64,000 nucleotides of DNA from Molossus alvarezi (taxonomy: Eukaryota > Chordata > Mammalia > Chiroptera > Molossidae): assembly GCA_037176705.1 (NCBI GenBank), contig CM073887.1:29453501-29517500 (forward strand), read 5' to 3'. Below, one piece after another: positions 34,250 through 44,900 of this stretch. Numbering within the stretch: position 1 is the first letter of the stretch; the number at the start of each line of letters is the position of its first letter. Made by a program: the position numbers and the translations under genes. Under the pieces are notes generated by a model. The model was not told the origin of the DNA. It saw only the letters and a program-made list of their open reading frames with translations, and did not search any database.

Positions 34250-34852
34250 TTTCTTTCTGCAAGTGATGTTTTGTGAACTTCTGTGGTAATGTGAGCAAGT
34301 TTTTGAAAAATAATACATACATGAAAATTTTCTAAGTCCCTAAATATAGTATTACTTGGATAGTAATGGTTACTTTGACAGACTTTCAAAAATATAACAA
34401 TTTATGCTCTAATGTATACTATCATTAAAAAAATAAATTAATAAAAATATGTTTACCAGACAAAATCTAAATGATTTCTCCAAATGCCTTGCTCAATAAC
34501 TTTCAAGTAGTAGAGATTTCATTGAAAGTAATAACTTTTCTCTGAGAATTAAGGTAATATTCTCCACTCTTTAATAAAATTATCCAAACATACCTTGGTA
34601 CAATTTTAGATGATCCTGATACATGCTTTCATGCCACAGTACAGAGGAAGGCAAACATCCTTCTCTACCTAATGACGCTATCATCATCAACCAGAAGAGG
34701 GTTCAAACCATATCAGATTGTGTTTTTTATTTATGCCAAGAAGGGCTCAATTTATATTATCCTAAACCCATCATTGTCCTCCCCCTATTTGGTATATATT
34801 ATCTAGTTTTTCAAAGGATACCAATAAATCATCTCACCCAAAGGGTCATTTA
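34250..34852. other. Unassigned AT-rich sequence
   Basis: No recognised feature. The 82-codon plus frame at 34623-34871 runs into the mariner end and has no motifs. Confidence 0.5.
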
Positions 34853-34976
34853 CAAGGGTGTGCAAAAGTAGGTTTACGGTTGTTTGTATGGGAAAAGACA
34901 TGCAGGTTTTGATTATTACACGAACTTTAACTCTGTTGCACATACTCACAACTGTAAACCTGCTTTTGTAGTTTGG
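34853..34976. mobile_element. Mariner-type MITE
   Basis: Left TIR 'caagggtgtgcaaaagtagg' continues 'tttacggttgt'; the right end is its complement with several differences ('acaactgtaaacctgctttt'). A 'ta' precedes at 34851-34852. There is no coding capacity. It is the same family as the copies at 14115 and 38639; the outermost right bases are eroded. Confidence 0.82.
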
Positions 34977-35467
34977 TTTCAGGATGATTAATTTTGAGGT
35001 TCACTTTGCCCATCAGGAGGCTGTGCTCTCTGAAAGAACTCAAGGCATAATAGGTTTGGTGGTTTGGAGAAAACAACCCAGAATAACTGGATTTATTTTT
35101 TCTATGAATAAGTAATAATTTAATGCTCCGTGTAATATCAAATGAATAATGTTCATTGGATTTTCTTTATGTTTTTCAATAGTTTTTTACCTGCACAGAT
35201 CAACATTGATCTTCCCTTCAATCACAAATACAGAATATCTTTACTCTAAACTTTTCACAGAGCTAAATTGTTTTCAAGATAAGGTGTTTTATTTTATTTT
35301 ATTAATTTCACAAACTGTCTCCTGAAATAGTTGATCAAAAAATATCAAGTAATATTAACCAAAATGTGTTTGAGGGCTTCATTTATTTAGCTTGACAAAA
35401 CAATTTCACTCACCATGGTTAGCATTTGTGAAAGAACAGCTCTTAAATTGGACATATGAAAATTAAG
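34977..35467. other. Unassigned AT-rich sequence
   Basis: No recognisable gene or repeat. Confidence 0.45.
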
Positions 35468-36115
35468 TTTTTTTTTTTGTCACAAGTCCCTGCGATACTG
35501 GAGAAATTAGTGGGTCCCATATCCTCTTCAATAGTGGGAGTAGGGATCTCGCCATATCTTGAGAAAATGAATTTTCTAAGACTCTCACAGGAAAATAAAT
35601 GATCTTTATTTGTATGGAGTTACATTCTTTAGATTCTAAAGTCCCCGTTCCCTTATTCCAGTCCTGGAGGCAGGGAGCTGGGGGTTTAGCAGAGCTAGAA
35701 ACAGAGCCAGTGTCCAATGTTTCTGTTCTGTGGTGCAGCTGAATGCTATGTAGCATCAGGCATCATAGTCCATTAGTCCATTGCGTGGAGTCCACATGGC
35801 TGTAGGCCATATGGACAAATGCAGGGTGTGGGAGCCCCACAAGCCACGCATCAGACTCCAACAGCATGAGAGAGAGAAAGAGTGGTTTCTTTGTTTAGGA
35901 ATTTAAATATTCAGATTTCACCCCTTGCAGTGGACACATCTATTCTGGCCACTGACTTGTTCCTAAGTGTGACTGATAGGCAGGCACCTTCCCATGTCAC
36001 CCACACCTTACTGGGCATGTGTCTAAACTGCCTTCGTTCAGTCACTTCCCCCATTAATCTGTGTGGAGCAGACCTGGAGAGTATTAACTTGCAGCTTCCT
36101 GGCAAAGCTGTATAA
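35468..36115 (-). other. Candidate retroposed or LTR-derived unit, antisense
   Basis: On the minus strand this GC-richer block contains a TATA-like motif (complement of 'gtataaat' near 36108), an AATAAA within 'acaaataaagatcat' near 35600, and ends in A11 (T-run 35468-35478). It differs from neighbouring AT-rich DNA and from L1/Ves. No TG...CA ends, primer-binding site or TSD were found, so LTR origin is only a guess. The 97-codon minus frame at 35463-35756 has no motifs. Confidence 0.3.
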
Positions 36116-36964
36116 ATGGCATGCCTACATTATCTGTCTTCCCTTTACTCCTTTTTTGTTAAATAATAACCAGATTACTATAACAGTATCACCTGTTTAG
36201 TCTGCCAATGATAAATTAAATGGTTTATCAGTTTTCCCTTTTCCCTTTGTGTCCCCAGGCACTTTCAACATAAAATTTTACTATATTAAAGAAAATATAT
36301 TTAGTTGGGTTTTTTAAATAACTATTTCTGCCTTCTTTTCCAAGTTCTTAAATTAACATTTAATATAATAGTACTTAAATATTTTGTAAGTTATTTGAAA
36401 TTTTTTGAAGTATGAAGGATATACATTTTATATAATAAGGATTTGTAACTCTGTAAGTAGTATTATGTTTAGTGACTTCTGTGAGGTGAAGTAGATGTAC
36501 ATTTGTTTGTCTAACTATGATGGATTGGTTAACTTGGAGACTATTATGTCAAAGGTCAAATAATTTCTCTTTTAAATAACTGCAAGATACATTTCATTCT
36601 CTTAACTCATTATATGGGTGACTATTTTGTAATTAGATGAAAAGATATACATGTTTTACTGGAAAAAATTTATATCATTCTACAATTAATATCATTGTTT
36701 CTTCAATTATTGGTGCATGGAATCCTTATCCATTAGACATTGGAAAGTCAGGAAAACTATGGTCAAATATGGACTGTGATTTCTATCTAATCATCTGGTG
36801 ATGATTACTTTTGCTTCATTAAACATATCCATTGTATTTGAACAGGAGTTCTTTACCTCCATTACGCCCTTTCAGGGAACAGCTCGTCTCGTTCAAAGAC
36901 GATGAACCACATTCTGAGAAGCACTGATTTATATAACGCTTCTCAAAATAGATCATGGGGTAGA
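36116..36964. other. Unassigned; possible MER5-like scrap at its end
   Basis: Mostly AT-rich without recognised content. 'gaaccacattctgagaagca' near 36904-36926 recalls the end of a MER5-type DNA transposon, but the match is too short to claim. Confidence 0.4.
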
Positions 36965-37110
36965 GACTCAGCATGCTTAGGCTCAATTATGTATCCCCCA
37001 CTTAAGGACTCAACCTCTTTTTCTCACCTATAATATGAATATAATATATCAGAAAATGCTGTTTTAAGGATTAAATGTAGGAAAGTATATGACTCTTTTG
37101 AGTAGAATAA
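36965..37110 (+). mobile_element. MIR SINE fragment
   Basis: Diverged MIR in sense: 'aaggactcaacctctttttc', 'tcacctataatatgaa' and 'gttttaaggattaaatgtag' follow the order of the MIR core and 3' part. Ancient and fixed. Confidence 0.55.
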
Positions 37111-38505
37111 AAACTCTTGGTTTATGTGAGTTCTTATTGTAATAAGTTTTGAAATGTTTGCAACCGTTTTTAATGCATCCATAGTGGAAACATATTTATG
37201 AAAATAAGCTTTAATTTCATGAAATGTTAATATTAGAGGTCAAGACATGTTGAGTTTATTTTACCTCATTATATTGCATAATTCTAGGTTATAATCCACA
37301 CTATTTTCCAAACTTGGAGACATCTAACCTATTTATATTAAACAACCTCCAGCTGTTCATATTTTTATTCTTAGACTCACATTATTCTTATTATGCTCCT
37401 ACTATGATATATGCAGCTCCATAGAACGAAAAAAATAACATGATGTCACGGACACTGCTTTGAACATAAACATATGGAAGATGAGTACACCTTGGTGTAC
37501 AGATATTCTTATCTGTATCAAATGTGGGTAATTACAGTTCCTTCTTGATAGGCGTATTTGGGGATTCAGCGCATTATTAAACGCAGAGAACACAGCAAGA
37601 ACTGTGCAGTATCTGAGATTTTACTCTCTTCTCAATCTAACAGGTGAGTCTCACAGTTGCCTGCATGCTGGCAAACACATGAGGCTCCCGTGCCAGAGAC
37701 AAAAACAGTCTATTATTCAGAGCCGTGGCAGTAAGGAGCGCACCAGCATTTGTGACAATTCCCACCAGACGATGAGAAGAGGGCCAGATAATGCCTGCAT
37801 ATGCAGCGGTTCGCATTATATGACAGGACCACTCCCTCTGCTCAGCTTGAAAAAGGCGCATATTTATAATGAACAGGAAACACATTTGCTCTGTAGAGAG
37901 AACTTTTCCTTATTACACTTGACAGTAAACGCATTTGCCCCTTGTCCAGAAGAAAGCACTCTCTCTGTCTTCCAAAGATATTAACTATGCAGCATCTCTG
38001 AAAAGAAAGCCTGGGATAAATTTCCCAAAACAGTCGGTGTTTCTTGTGTTCAGACAGGCAGAAATGCAAGAGACCCACGGAGAATTGCGTCCCAGAGTAC
38101 CGAGAAGAGTAGCAACACAAAAAACACCTACTCAATAAACATTTGTATTTGCCACCACCACCATCACCACAGTCATAACCATCATTCACAGAGTATTTTT
38201 CCCAGATTGGCCTCGGGGGTGCAAGTCACATTAGAATCAAGCATCTGTGGGGTTCTCCTGTTCACAGCCTCTCTGTTGATATTTCATGGAAGGGGAGATG
38301 GTGATAAATTTGCTTCTAAGGTAAAAGTACAATAGAAACATACAGCATATAGATAGATGAATAGAGAAAGACAATTTTTTTCTTTCTATAATGTTACTGT
38401 GTAGTCATTTTAAAAGTCAAATAAATGCAGAGTTAAAAAGAATAATTGCAATAATTCACAGCTTCTGTGCAATTAATAAGTGCTAGGTACTTCACTTGAT
38501 TTATC
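37111..38505. other. Unassigned; complex unique sequence
   Basis: 37540-38230 has more balanced base composition and several frames over 60 codons (37604-37984 plus, 37842-38189 minus), none with recognisable domains. A textbook splice-donor string, CAG/GTGAGT, lies at 37641-37649 inside the plus frame. Without a partner acceptor or conservation data I do not call an exon. Confidence 0.4.
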
Positions 38506-38509
38506 TTGA

Positions 38510-38605
38510 TTTAACATTTATGAGTACTTCTTTATTGCCAGTTCTTTCTGCTAAGTGCTTCCCATGTATTATCTTATATATCCCTTAGAAGATTTTATAT
38601 ACCAA
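38510..38605 (-). mobile_element. MIR SINE fragment, antisense
   Basis: 'tttatgagtacttctttatt', 'ctgctaagtgcttcccatgt' and 'attatcttatatatccctta' match the complement of the MIR 3' half in order. Confidence 0.65.
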
Positions 38606-38638
38606 AAAAAAGAGTAAATTCCACTGTCAATATATTTA

Positions 38639-38766
38639 CAGAGGTGAGCAAAAGCAGGTTTACAGTTGTTGATGGGGAAATTGATACAATAATTAGTAAA
38701 TAGTAATATAAGTATAAACATTGTCCTTCGTGTACTCAACTGTAAACCTACTTTTGCCAACTCCTT
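38639..38766. mobile_element. Mariner-type MITE, 128 bp
   Basis: Terminal inverted repeats: left 'cagaggtgagcaaaagcagg' plus 'tttacagttg', right 'caactgtaaacctacttttg' plus 'ccaactcctt'. 'ta' precedes at 38637-38638 and follows at 38767-38768, fitting TA target duplication. Internal DNA is AT-rich and non-coding. The length equals the 14115-14242 copy. Confidence 0.88.
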
Positions 38767-38768
38767 TA

Positions 38769-40699
38769 TATTGGCCATCATTACCGTTTCAGTGTACGTG
38801 AATGTAAAAAAATATTTATATGCACCTATTTCTGCAAAAAAGAAAAAAGGTCCAGTGTTCTTCTCTTGGAAGTGTTAATGGATATTCTTGTTTCTCAAAT
38901 ATTTGCAATCACTTTGCAGTGAATACTGTGAATTGGATGACTCAACAACCATTTCCAACACCAATTAGCATGCTTTCTTTTCATAGACTTTTTATGGAGC
39001 CTAGTCATTTAAAAGCTACCTTCCCCGGGTTCCCTTGCAGTTTGACTTCTAGAAAGGTTTTAGGTTTTTTCTATCAGATTCAAACAAGCATGGCCTTTTA
39101 CGAAATTCTTATTGAAAAACAAGGACAATTTAGGGAGAAGAAATTTTCCTTTCATGGATAGTAGCCAAGACAGTGGAGATCTGAATCCAACAGTTAGGCT
39201 GACCGCTTCCTTATGTACTTGGTCCCGATAATGGCAGAAGCAGTAAACTCATTGATATTCCACTTCTGTGTTGGGGTTTTAGTTGTTTCCAAGAACTCAA
39301 TATACAGCCCTTTTCTTCAATCCTGTGAGTTACTTTCTATTTCCTTTAATAGATCTCCTTTCCTTAAATAGTGCACATTCTATTGTTCATAACAAAGAGC
39401 CTTCCTTGAATAGTCCATCCTTCCATTCTGGACTACCACAACTAGGGATCTGGAACAGAAAAAGTAAGCAGCCAAGGGGTTATCACAGACCTATGTAGCA
39501 GGTCTTTGGGGAAGAATCCAGGAAGCGAAACTACCTGCAAGACTGATGCACAGTGACAGCCAGGAAGTACCAGGTGTTATGCTCAATTTACAAAGCAAAC
39601 ACAAGTGTTGTTCAGCCATATGTTATAACTATGTGGACCTATCTAGCTTGCAAGCATAGCAGTAGGAAATTAAGTCAGATGCAATGATGGTTCATATAGT
39701 CACTTATTCAAACTTCAAACTTTTCTGTTGAACATTGATTATATTCCAAACACTGGAGATATAGTAGCGGACACCACAGAGAAATTATTCTGCTTTCCCA
39801 GATCTTAGACTAAAACGCCTAGAAAATCTGCCCACAACGCAGAATACCAGCTGTTTACCAAAAACAGCGAAAATCCCATAGGGGTGCTCACAGATTTTCT
39901 TCTCTGTATCTCCTTTAACGATCCCCTTTCTCTACTCCAGCTCCTGTCTAAAGCGTAGGATGAGACACTAGTAATAGAGCGTGACGGAGGCTGGAGAGTT
40001 AACAGATTAAATGTATGAGAGATGGATCAACTCCCTTTCTGAGAGGCTGAACTGCTGCTACCTCTAAATTACTTGCAAAACCTTCAAGCCTTACAGAAGA
40101 AATAATTTCTAATTATGCAAAATATGTGTCTCTTAATCTTGCCCCTGAACCTCTTCCCTGGGGTTCAGAATCATGAAAATTAGTTGCTAATTTTCATGAT
40201 GTAATTCCCATAAAAACGTTAACAGGGAAGGGCTCCATGTCACGCATTGTCCCTACTTGGTCTGCATGACAGTCGATCCTCTCAGGGAAGTGAAGCGTGA
40301 TGATTTAATCGGATGGCTAAGAACACAGGGTTCCGGTTTAAGGTTCACCTCAGAAGGAATCAGTACTTTTCTTAGTTTTCTATGTGGAAATCCTACTTCT
40401 TTATTATGTAAATTGCTATCCTCTCATGGACATGGTAGAACATTATTATTCCGTTATAATTTTTAATAAATGATGTTTTAAGTTTCTCCTTACAAAAATC
40501 TTGGTAGGGAGAATATTACATAATTATATATGCTATTAAAATGTTATATTATAAATTCTATGATCTATGTTATATCATAAAAATATTATATATTATGTAA
40601 ATAATGTAATGAATATAATCACCATGTTAAGTGATTATATGTGATTTATTTTCTGTTCATGTATTTCTTTTTATGTTGCTTGTGTTTGTTTTAAAGGCT
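38769..40699. other. Unassigned; contains a perfect hairpin
   Basis: No gene. The 113-codon plus frame at 38820-39161 has no recognisable motif. A perfect 14-bp inverted repeat with 3-nt loop sits at 40170-40200. Confidence 0.45.
40170..40200. repeat. Perfect 14-bp inverted repeat, 3-nt loop
   Basis: Arms 'atcatgaaaattag' (40170-40183) and 'ctaattttcatgat' (40187-40200) are exact reverse complements around 'ttg'. No U-run or gene context suggests a transcription terminator; function unknown. Confidence 0.95.
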
Positions 40700-40915
40700 T
40701 AGAATAAGAGCTAATAATTATCAACCTCTTGCTATGAACCAGACATCTATGTGTTTCTCTATTTTTTCAGCTTAGTATATCTTTTAAAAAGCTCAGAGAA
40801 GTAGGCACAATTTTATATGTAACAAAAGTGAATCTTGAAAGTTAAGTAACTCAAAAAGATTACACAGTTAATGAATGCTTGAAGCTAAATTTAAAATAAA
40901 CTTACTGCTTTCACT
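40700..40915 (-). mobile_element. MIR SINE, antisense
   Basis: Nearly full MIR complement in order: 'agagctaataattatcaacc', 'ctatgaaccagacatctatg', 'gctcagagaagtaggcacaa', 'cttgaaagttaagtaactca' and 'gattacacagttaatgaatg'. Diverged as expected for this mammal-wide family. Confidence 0.75.
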
Positions 40916-41504
40916 TGGACTTGTCATTTTCAAAATTATCTCTATGCCTCCTAGTGCATGTGAAGTACAGTGAAATATTTCTATTTTTGGATAAGTCTGT
41001 ATATGAGAATATACGCACTGTTTGGAACTGCACAGTAACCAGCGTAAATGACATTGTGCCCACTGCTAAATGGCAAAGTTCTGCCTCCTCAACAATTGAA
41101 TAAATAGGTTAGTTATTTAAATGTCAGAATCAAAATGAACAAAACATTCATGCTTCATAGCTAATATAAATGAGAGCAGGTTAAAACTTTAAGTGGGAAA
41201 ATCTTAAACCTTTGCCTTAAAATGAAGAACTTAATTGCTCTGGGATTTAAAAAAGTAAAGGATTAATTTTATTTACTTCAATATCATTTATAAAGTATAA
41301 TAAATGAAATTAAAACACTATATTAAACCTTATGAAGGGCCTGGTAAAGCAATAATTATTTGGTTCAGTCAGCAAGGGGCATAAGATAAATGTGTGCTGG
41401 AAAAGCATAATTTTTAATGAAAATGCTTTGTTTTTACTTTTATTTAATGGGAAATAACTTCATTCCTTTCTGCCTGGTTAAAGAGTCAAATAGCCATATG
41501 ATGA
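40916..41504. other. Unassigned AT-rich sequence
   Basis: No recognised content. The 62-codon frame 40915-41103 has no motifs. Confidence 0.5.
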
Positions 41505-41715
41505 GTTAATCTGCCTGGGTTAAGCAGTGGCTTTCACATTCACAAGCCATGTGACTATAGGCAAGTTACGTCATTAGTTTGAGCCACAATTTTTATTTCT
41601 GTAAGTGAAAGACAGCCAGTAGCACCCATCTAAATGTGCTGTTGAGAGGAGGATTAAGTATGATTACATAAAGAAGGGTTTGGAACAGATTTAGTACATA
41701 GTTAATACTGAAAAT
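41505..41715 (+). mobile_element. MIR SINE
   Basis: Sense MIR with the classic order: 'atctgcctgggttaagcagt', 'catgtgactataggcaagtt', 'gagaggaggattaagtatga', 'gaacagatttagtacatagt'. One of the better-preserved MIRs here. Confidence 0.8.
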
Positions 41716-42180
41716 TGTCAATTTAAATAATATTACCATATTTTACTGAGTGCTTTGACATATAAACTAAGGTTTGGGGAATTATTTAATAACTATATTA
41801 TGAGTTATCTTGGATAAGATCAGAAAGATAGCTATAGGAAGGAAAAGGATGCCTTTCAATATCAATATCATTCACAGCACTACACTTAATCACTTATTTT
41901 TACAAATATTGAATTTAATATCAACTCAACAGATTTACCTTTAATTCATTCTATTCCACAACTGACATGTTTGGTTTTGTCCACAGTGTGAGTGCATGCA
42001 CAGGGCTTGTGTCTCATGATCCTGGCTGAACAAGAAATAAATGTGCAGTGCTATGTATCCAAATTGAAAAGTATATATGTAAATCGTATATATTTTTTTC
42101 ATTCATTTATAAATTTTCTCATTTACAATTTTGGTATTTTTAAAATGTTTTTCTTGTCATGGTCAAATGTGAAAATGAAT
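41716..42180. other. Unassigned AT-rich sequence
   Basis: Nothing recognisable. Confidence 0.5.
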
Positions 42181-42250
42181 GTGATAATACATATATGAGA
42201 AGTACCTAGCACATTATCTGGACTCTCATAGGCATTCAAAGCATGTTAAT
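42181..42250 (+). mobile_element. MIR 3' fragment
   Basis: 'gtgataatacatatatgaga', 'agtacctagcacattatctg' and 'ataggcattcaaagcatgtt' resemble the MIR 3' end in order. Short and diverged. Confidence 0.5.
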
Positions 42251-43595
42251 TAAATGTAAATCAAATTTCTTTTTATAAATACATGTATATATTTGTATAA
42301 GTACACATATATGTGCATATTATATATATTAAATATTATATATACTAATTCATAATAGTTTCTATAAACTTATATAAATAAAATATATTTAAAATACATT
42401 TATAGAGTCATACATTTATACTTAGATATGTAAAGTTATAAAATTAATTTACTTCCCACCTTTTAAAATCTACTATGTTTATCAAACACCTACATAGAAT
42501 CAGTTTCTTTATGGTTAAAATGATTACTTATTTAGTTTTTGTATCTCTTTTAAGATGTATTGTACATAACAGGTGCATGGTCAGGTGCATTGTTCATAAA
42601 AGGCATTTAAAAATATTTGTGAATAAATGAAGAATAAGCTAGAACACATATTTAGTTACAAAATGTCATTGTACTTTCACATGAAAGCATTCAATGCAGT
42701 CCACCAAGAACTATTTTGACTATTTCCAAGTGCAAGTGTGAAACATTTTTTCTCAAAATTAATTACTTTACCAGTGTTCTATATTTAAAGAATAGTAAGG
42801 ACATTCCCTTGAAGCCATCTTTTTCTATATATAATCTAGAAATACAATGTGGTGAAGTCTATTATTTTTACATTTATTGCCATATGTAAAATTTTCATTT
42901 AATATTAAGAGCTATGGCTTGCAAATGTGGAACCAAACATTTGCATTATCAATTAAAAAGTGAACTGGTATCTGAATCATATGTTATGTTTAAATAAATG
43001 TTTAATGAGTAAGATATATAAATTGTGATCAGTGCAAATTTATACTATAAGAAACTTTAGGGATTATACATGTATTACCAAAATTCCATTTCCCCCAATT
43101 TTGGAAAAATGAGTGCCATATTATAAAAACACCACATTTTAGATTCAGAGAGAAAGGTTTTTTTAATGCTGACTGACAAAGTCAATTTTATAGGCCAAAG
43201 CAATTTGAGTGACATAATTAAAGAGATAGAAAACGAACAATAGGAAGTTATGTGAATTCTTTGATTAAGATAAAGCTATTTAGATATCGCTAGATTAATT
43301 ACTACAGCCACAAAATGAATAATATGTAGACAATTTAGATTTTTAACACATTATTTACTCATTTCCATGTTTTGTTACTAAAAATGTTGTTCAGTATAGA
43401 GTTGCTGGGAATAATTAGTAAAGAACACAGGAACTATCCAGACTGAAATGAAAGAAAGGAAGTATATAGCACCATCAAAATGAAGTATTAACTGTGGAGC
43501 TCTAAAAGAACAGGAACTGGGTCTAGGCTTATTTATAGTTTTCTCAAGTTTTCTGGAATTTGAGAAGGAACACTAAGCTAGCAGATGACATCAAT
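42251..43595. other. Unassigned; AT-rich, TA-dinucleotide-rich patch
   Basis: 42290-42400 is low-complexity TA-rich. 42570-42640 ('ggtgcatggtcaggtgcatt', 'atatttgtgaataaatgaag') could be an L2/MIR-type 3' end. The remainder is unassigned. Confidence 0.45.
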
Positions 43596-43818
43596 TTTTT
43601 TTACTTTTATTTTTTTCTTTATTGATTTTAGAGAGAGAGGAAGGGAGAGGAAGAGAGAGATAGAAACATCGGTGAGAGAAACATAGATTGGCCACCTCCT
43701 GCATGACCCTCAATGGGGATTTGGCCCACAACCTGGGCATGTGCCCTGACCGGGAATCGAACCAGCGACCTCTTGGTGCATGGGCCAATGGTCAACCACT
43801 GAACACACTGGCTAGGCA
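43596..43818 (-). mobile_element. Ves SINE, short form
   Basis: Complemented Ves: T-rich tail, 'ttgattttagagagagagga', 'ccacctcctgcatgaccctc', 'gtgccctgaccgggaatcga' and head ending 'actgaacacactggctaggc'. The TSD is not clear because of T-rich flanks. Confidence 0.9.
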
Positions 43819-44144
43819 GTGATTTTTTTAAAAAAAAAAATTAAATAAATGTAAAGCTGCTAGACACAAAACTCAGGGAAATGTACAGGTGAACAAACAA
43901 TTATGATAAGCCGGCTTTAATATCAACAAAGGTGAAGAGAGAAATACTTAAACTACTTAAACTGCATTTGTGGTTTCCAAGATGTACTAAAATCTATAAG
44001 CAAGGGCATCTTCTCATTATTCAAGAATTAATTTTACCCAATATGCTGCAAAATAAGAACACAATTATCCACAAATAAAGCAGTTATTAAATTACTGTCA
44101 CCAATTAACTACATTAAGCATAACTAGAATTTCAGAAACTAAAT
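43819..44144. other. Unassigned AT-rich sequence
   Basis: Nothing recognisable. Confidence 0.5.
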
Positions 44145-44317
44145 AAAAAAACAATGTAGCCCTGGCTGATTTGGCTCAGCAGTTAGAGCATTGGCCTGCG
44201 GTCTGGAGAGACCCGGGTTCGGTTCCCGCTAAGGGCACGTACCTCGGTTGCAATTTGTCCCTGGCCCTGGTTGGGTTGTGCAAGTGGCAGCCACTCGAGG
44301 TGTCCCTTTCACGTCGA

Positions 44318-44348
<31 letters not shown>

Positions 44349-44427
44349 TCCTCTCTTTCCCTCCCACTCTATCTGAACAAAAAAATGAAAAAATGTCCTC
44401 AGGTGAGGATAAAAAAAAAACAATGTA
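44145..44427 (+). mobile_element. Ves SINE, long form, perfect TSD
   Basis: Complete sense long Ves (44159-44413): head 'ccctggctgatttggctcag', B box in 'cccgggttcggttcccgcta', CT microsatellite, 'gtcctcaggtgaggataaaa' and tail. Identical flanks 'aaaaaaacaatgta' at 44145-44158 and 44414-44427. Young insertion. Confidence 0.95.
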
Positions 44428-44469
44428 AAACCTGTGATGTTGGACTCAGACTTCACCAACTTGCATAGC

Positions 44470-44900
44470 CTGCTTAATATGTGTTTTAAATAGGCCCAAA
44501 TCTAAACTCTGTGCAGTCCTGCACCACGAGAATTAATAAAGCACTCCACCCACACACCTTGGTTTGTCTTCCTCTTTTTTCCCCCCCATACAAGTAGTTT
44601 CCACCCTTTTACCCCTTGGGAATTTTTTTAAAACTTCTACCTGAGAAGTGGCCCATGCAAGTCCCAGAAGCCGGCCTAGGGCCATTATTAGGGAATTCCG
44701 GGGTCCAATTACCTGGAGCAAGGTCCAGAAGAGAACACAACATAAACTTGGACTTAGCCCCATGAACTGCTTGCTTTGCCAAGAGGGGGGCATCCGAAGG
44801 TGGGCCACTGGGGGTCCTTAAAGCAAGGGGCTCAACTCAAGAACCCAATTGTCTGGTCCCAGTCAATATTGCTTGAGAAGCCATAATGAGTTGGCAAAAC
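44470..44900 (+). other. Possible LTR/ERV-like fragment
   Basis: Contains AATAAA at 44534-44539 followed by 'cacacaccttggtttgtctt', resembling an LTR R/U5 boundary, then GC-richer unique sequence. No inverted LTR ends, primer-binding site or retroviral protein motif could be recognised, so this is only a suggestion. The 91-codon minus frame (44533-44808) lacks motifs. Confidence 0.25.

Noticed and set aside
36900..36930. MER5-type DNA transposon end
   Set aside because: Only about 20 bp resemble the known end and the rest of the element is not visible.
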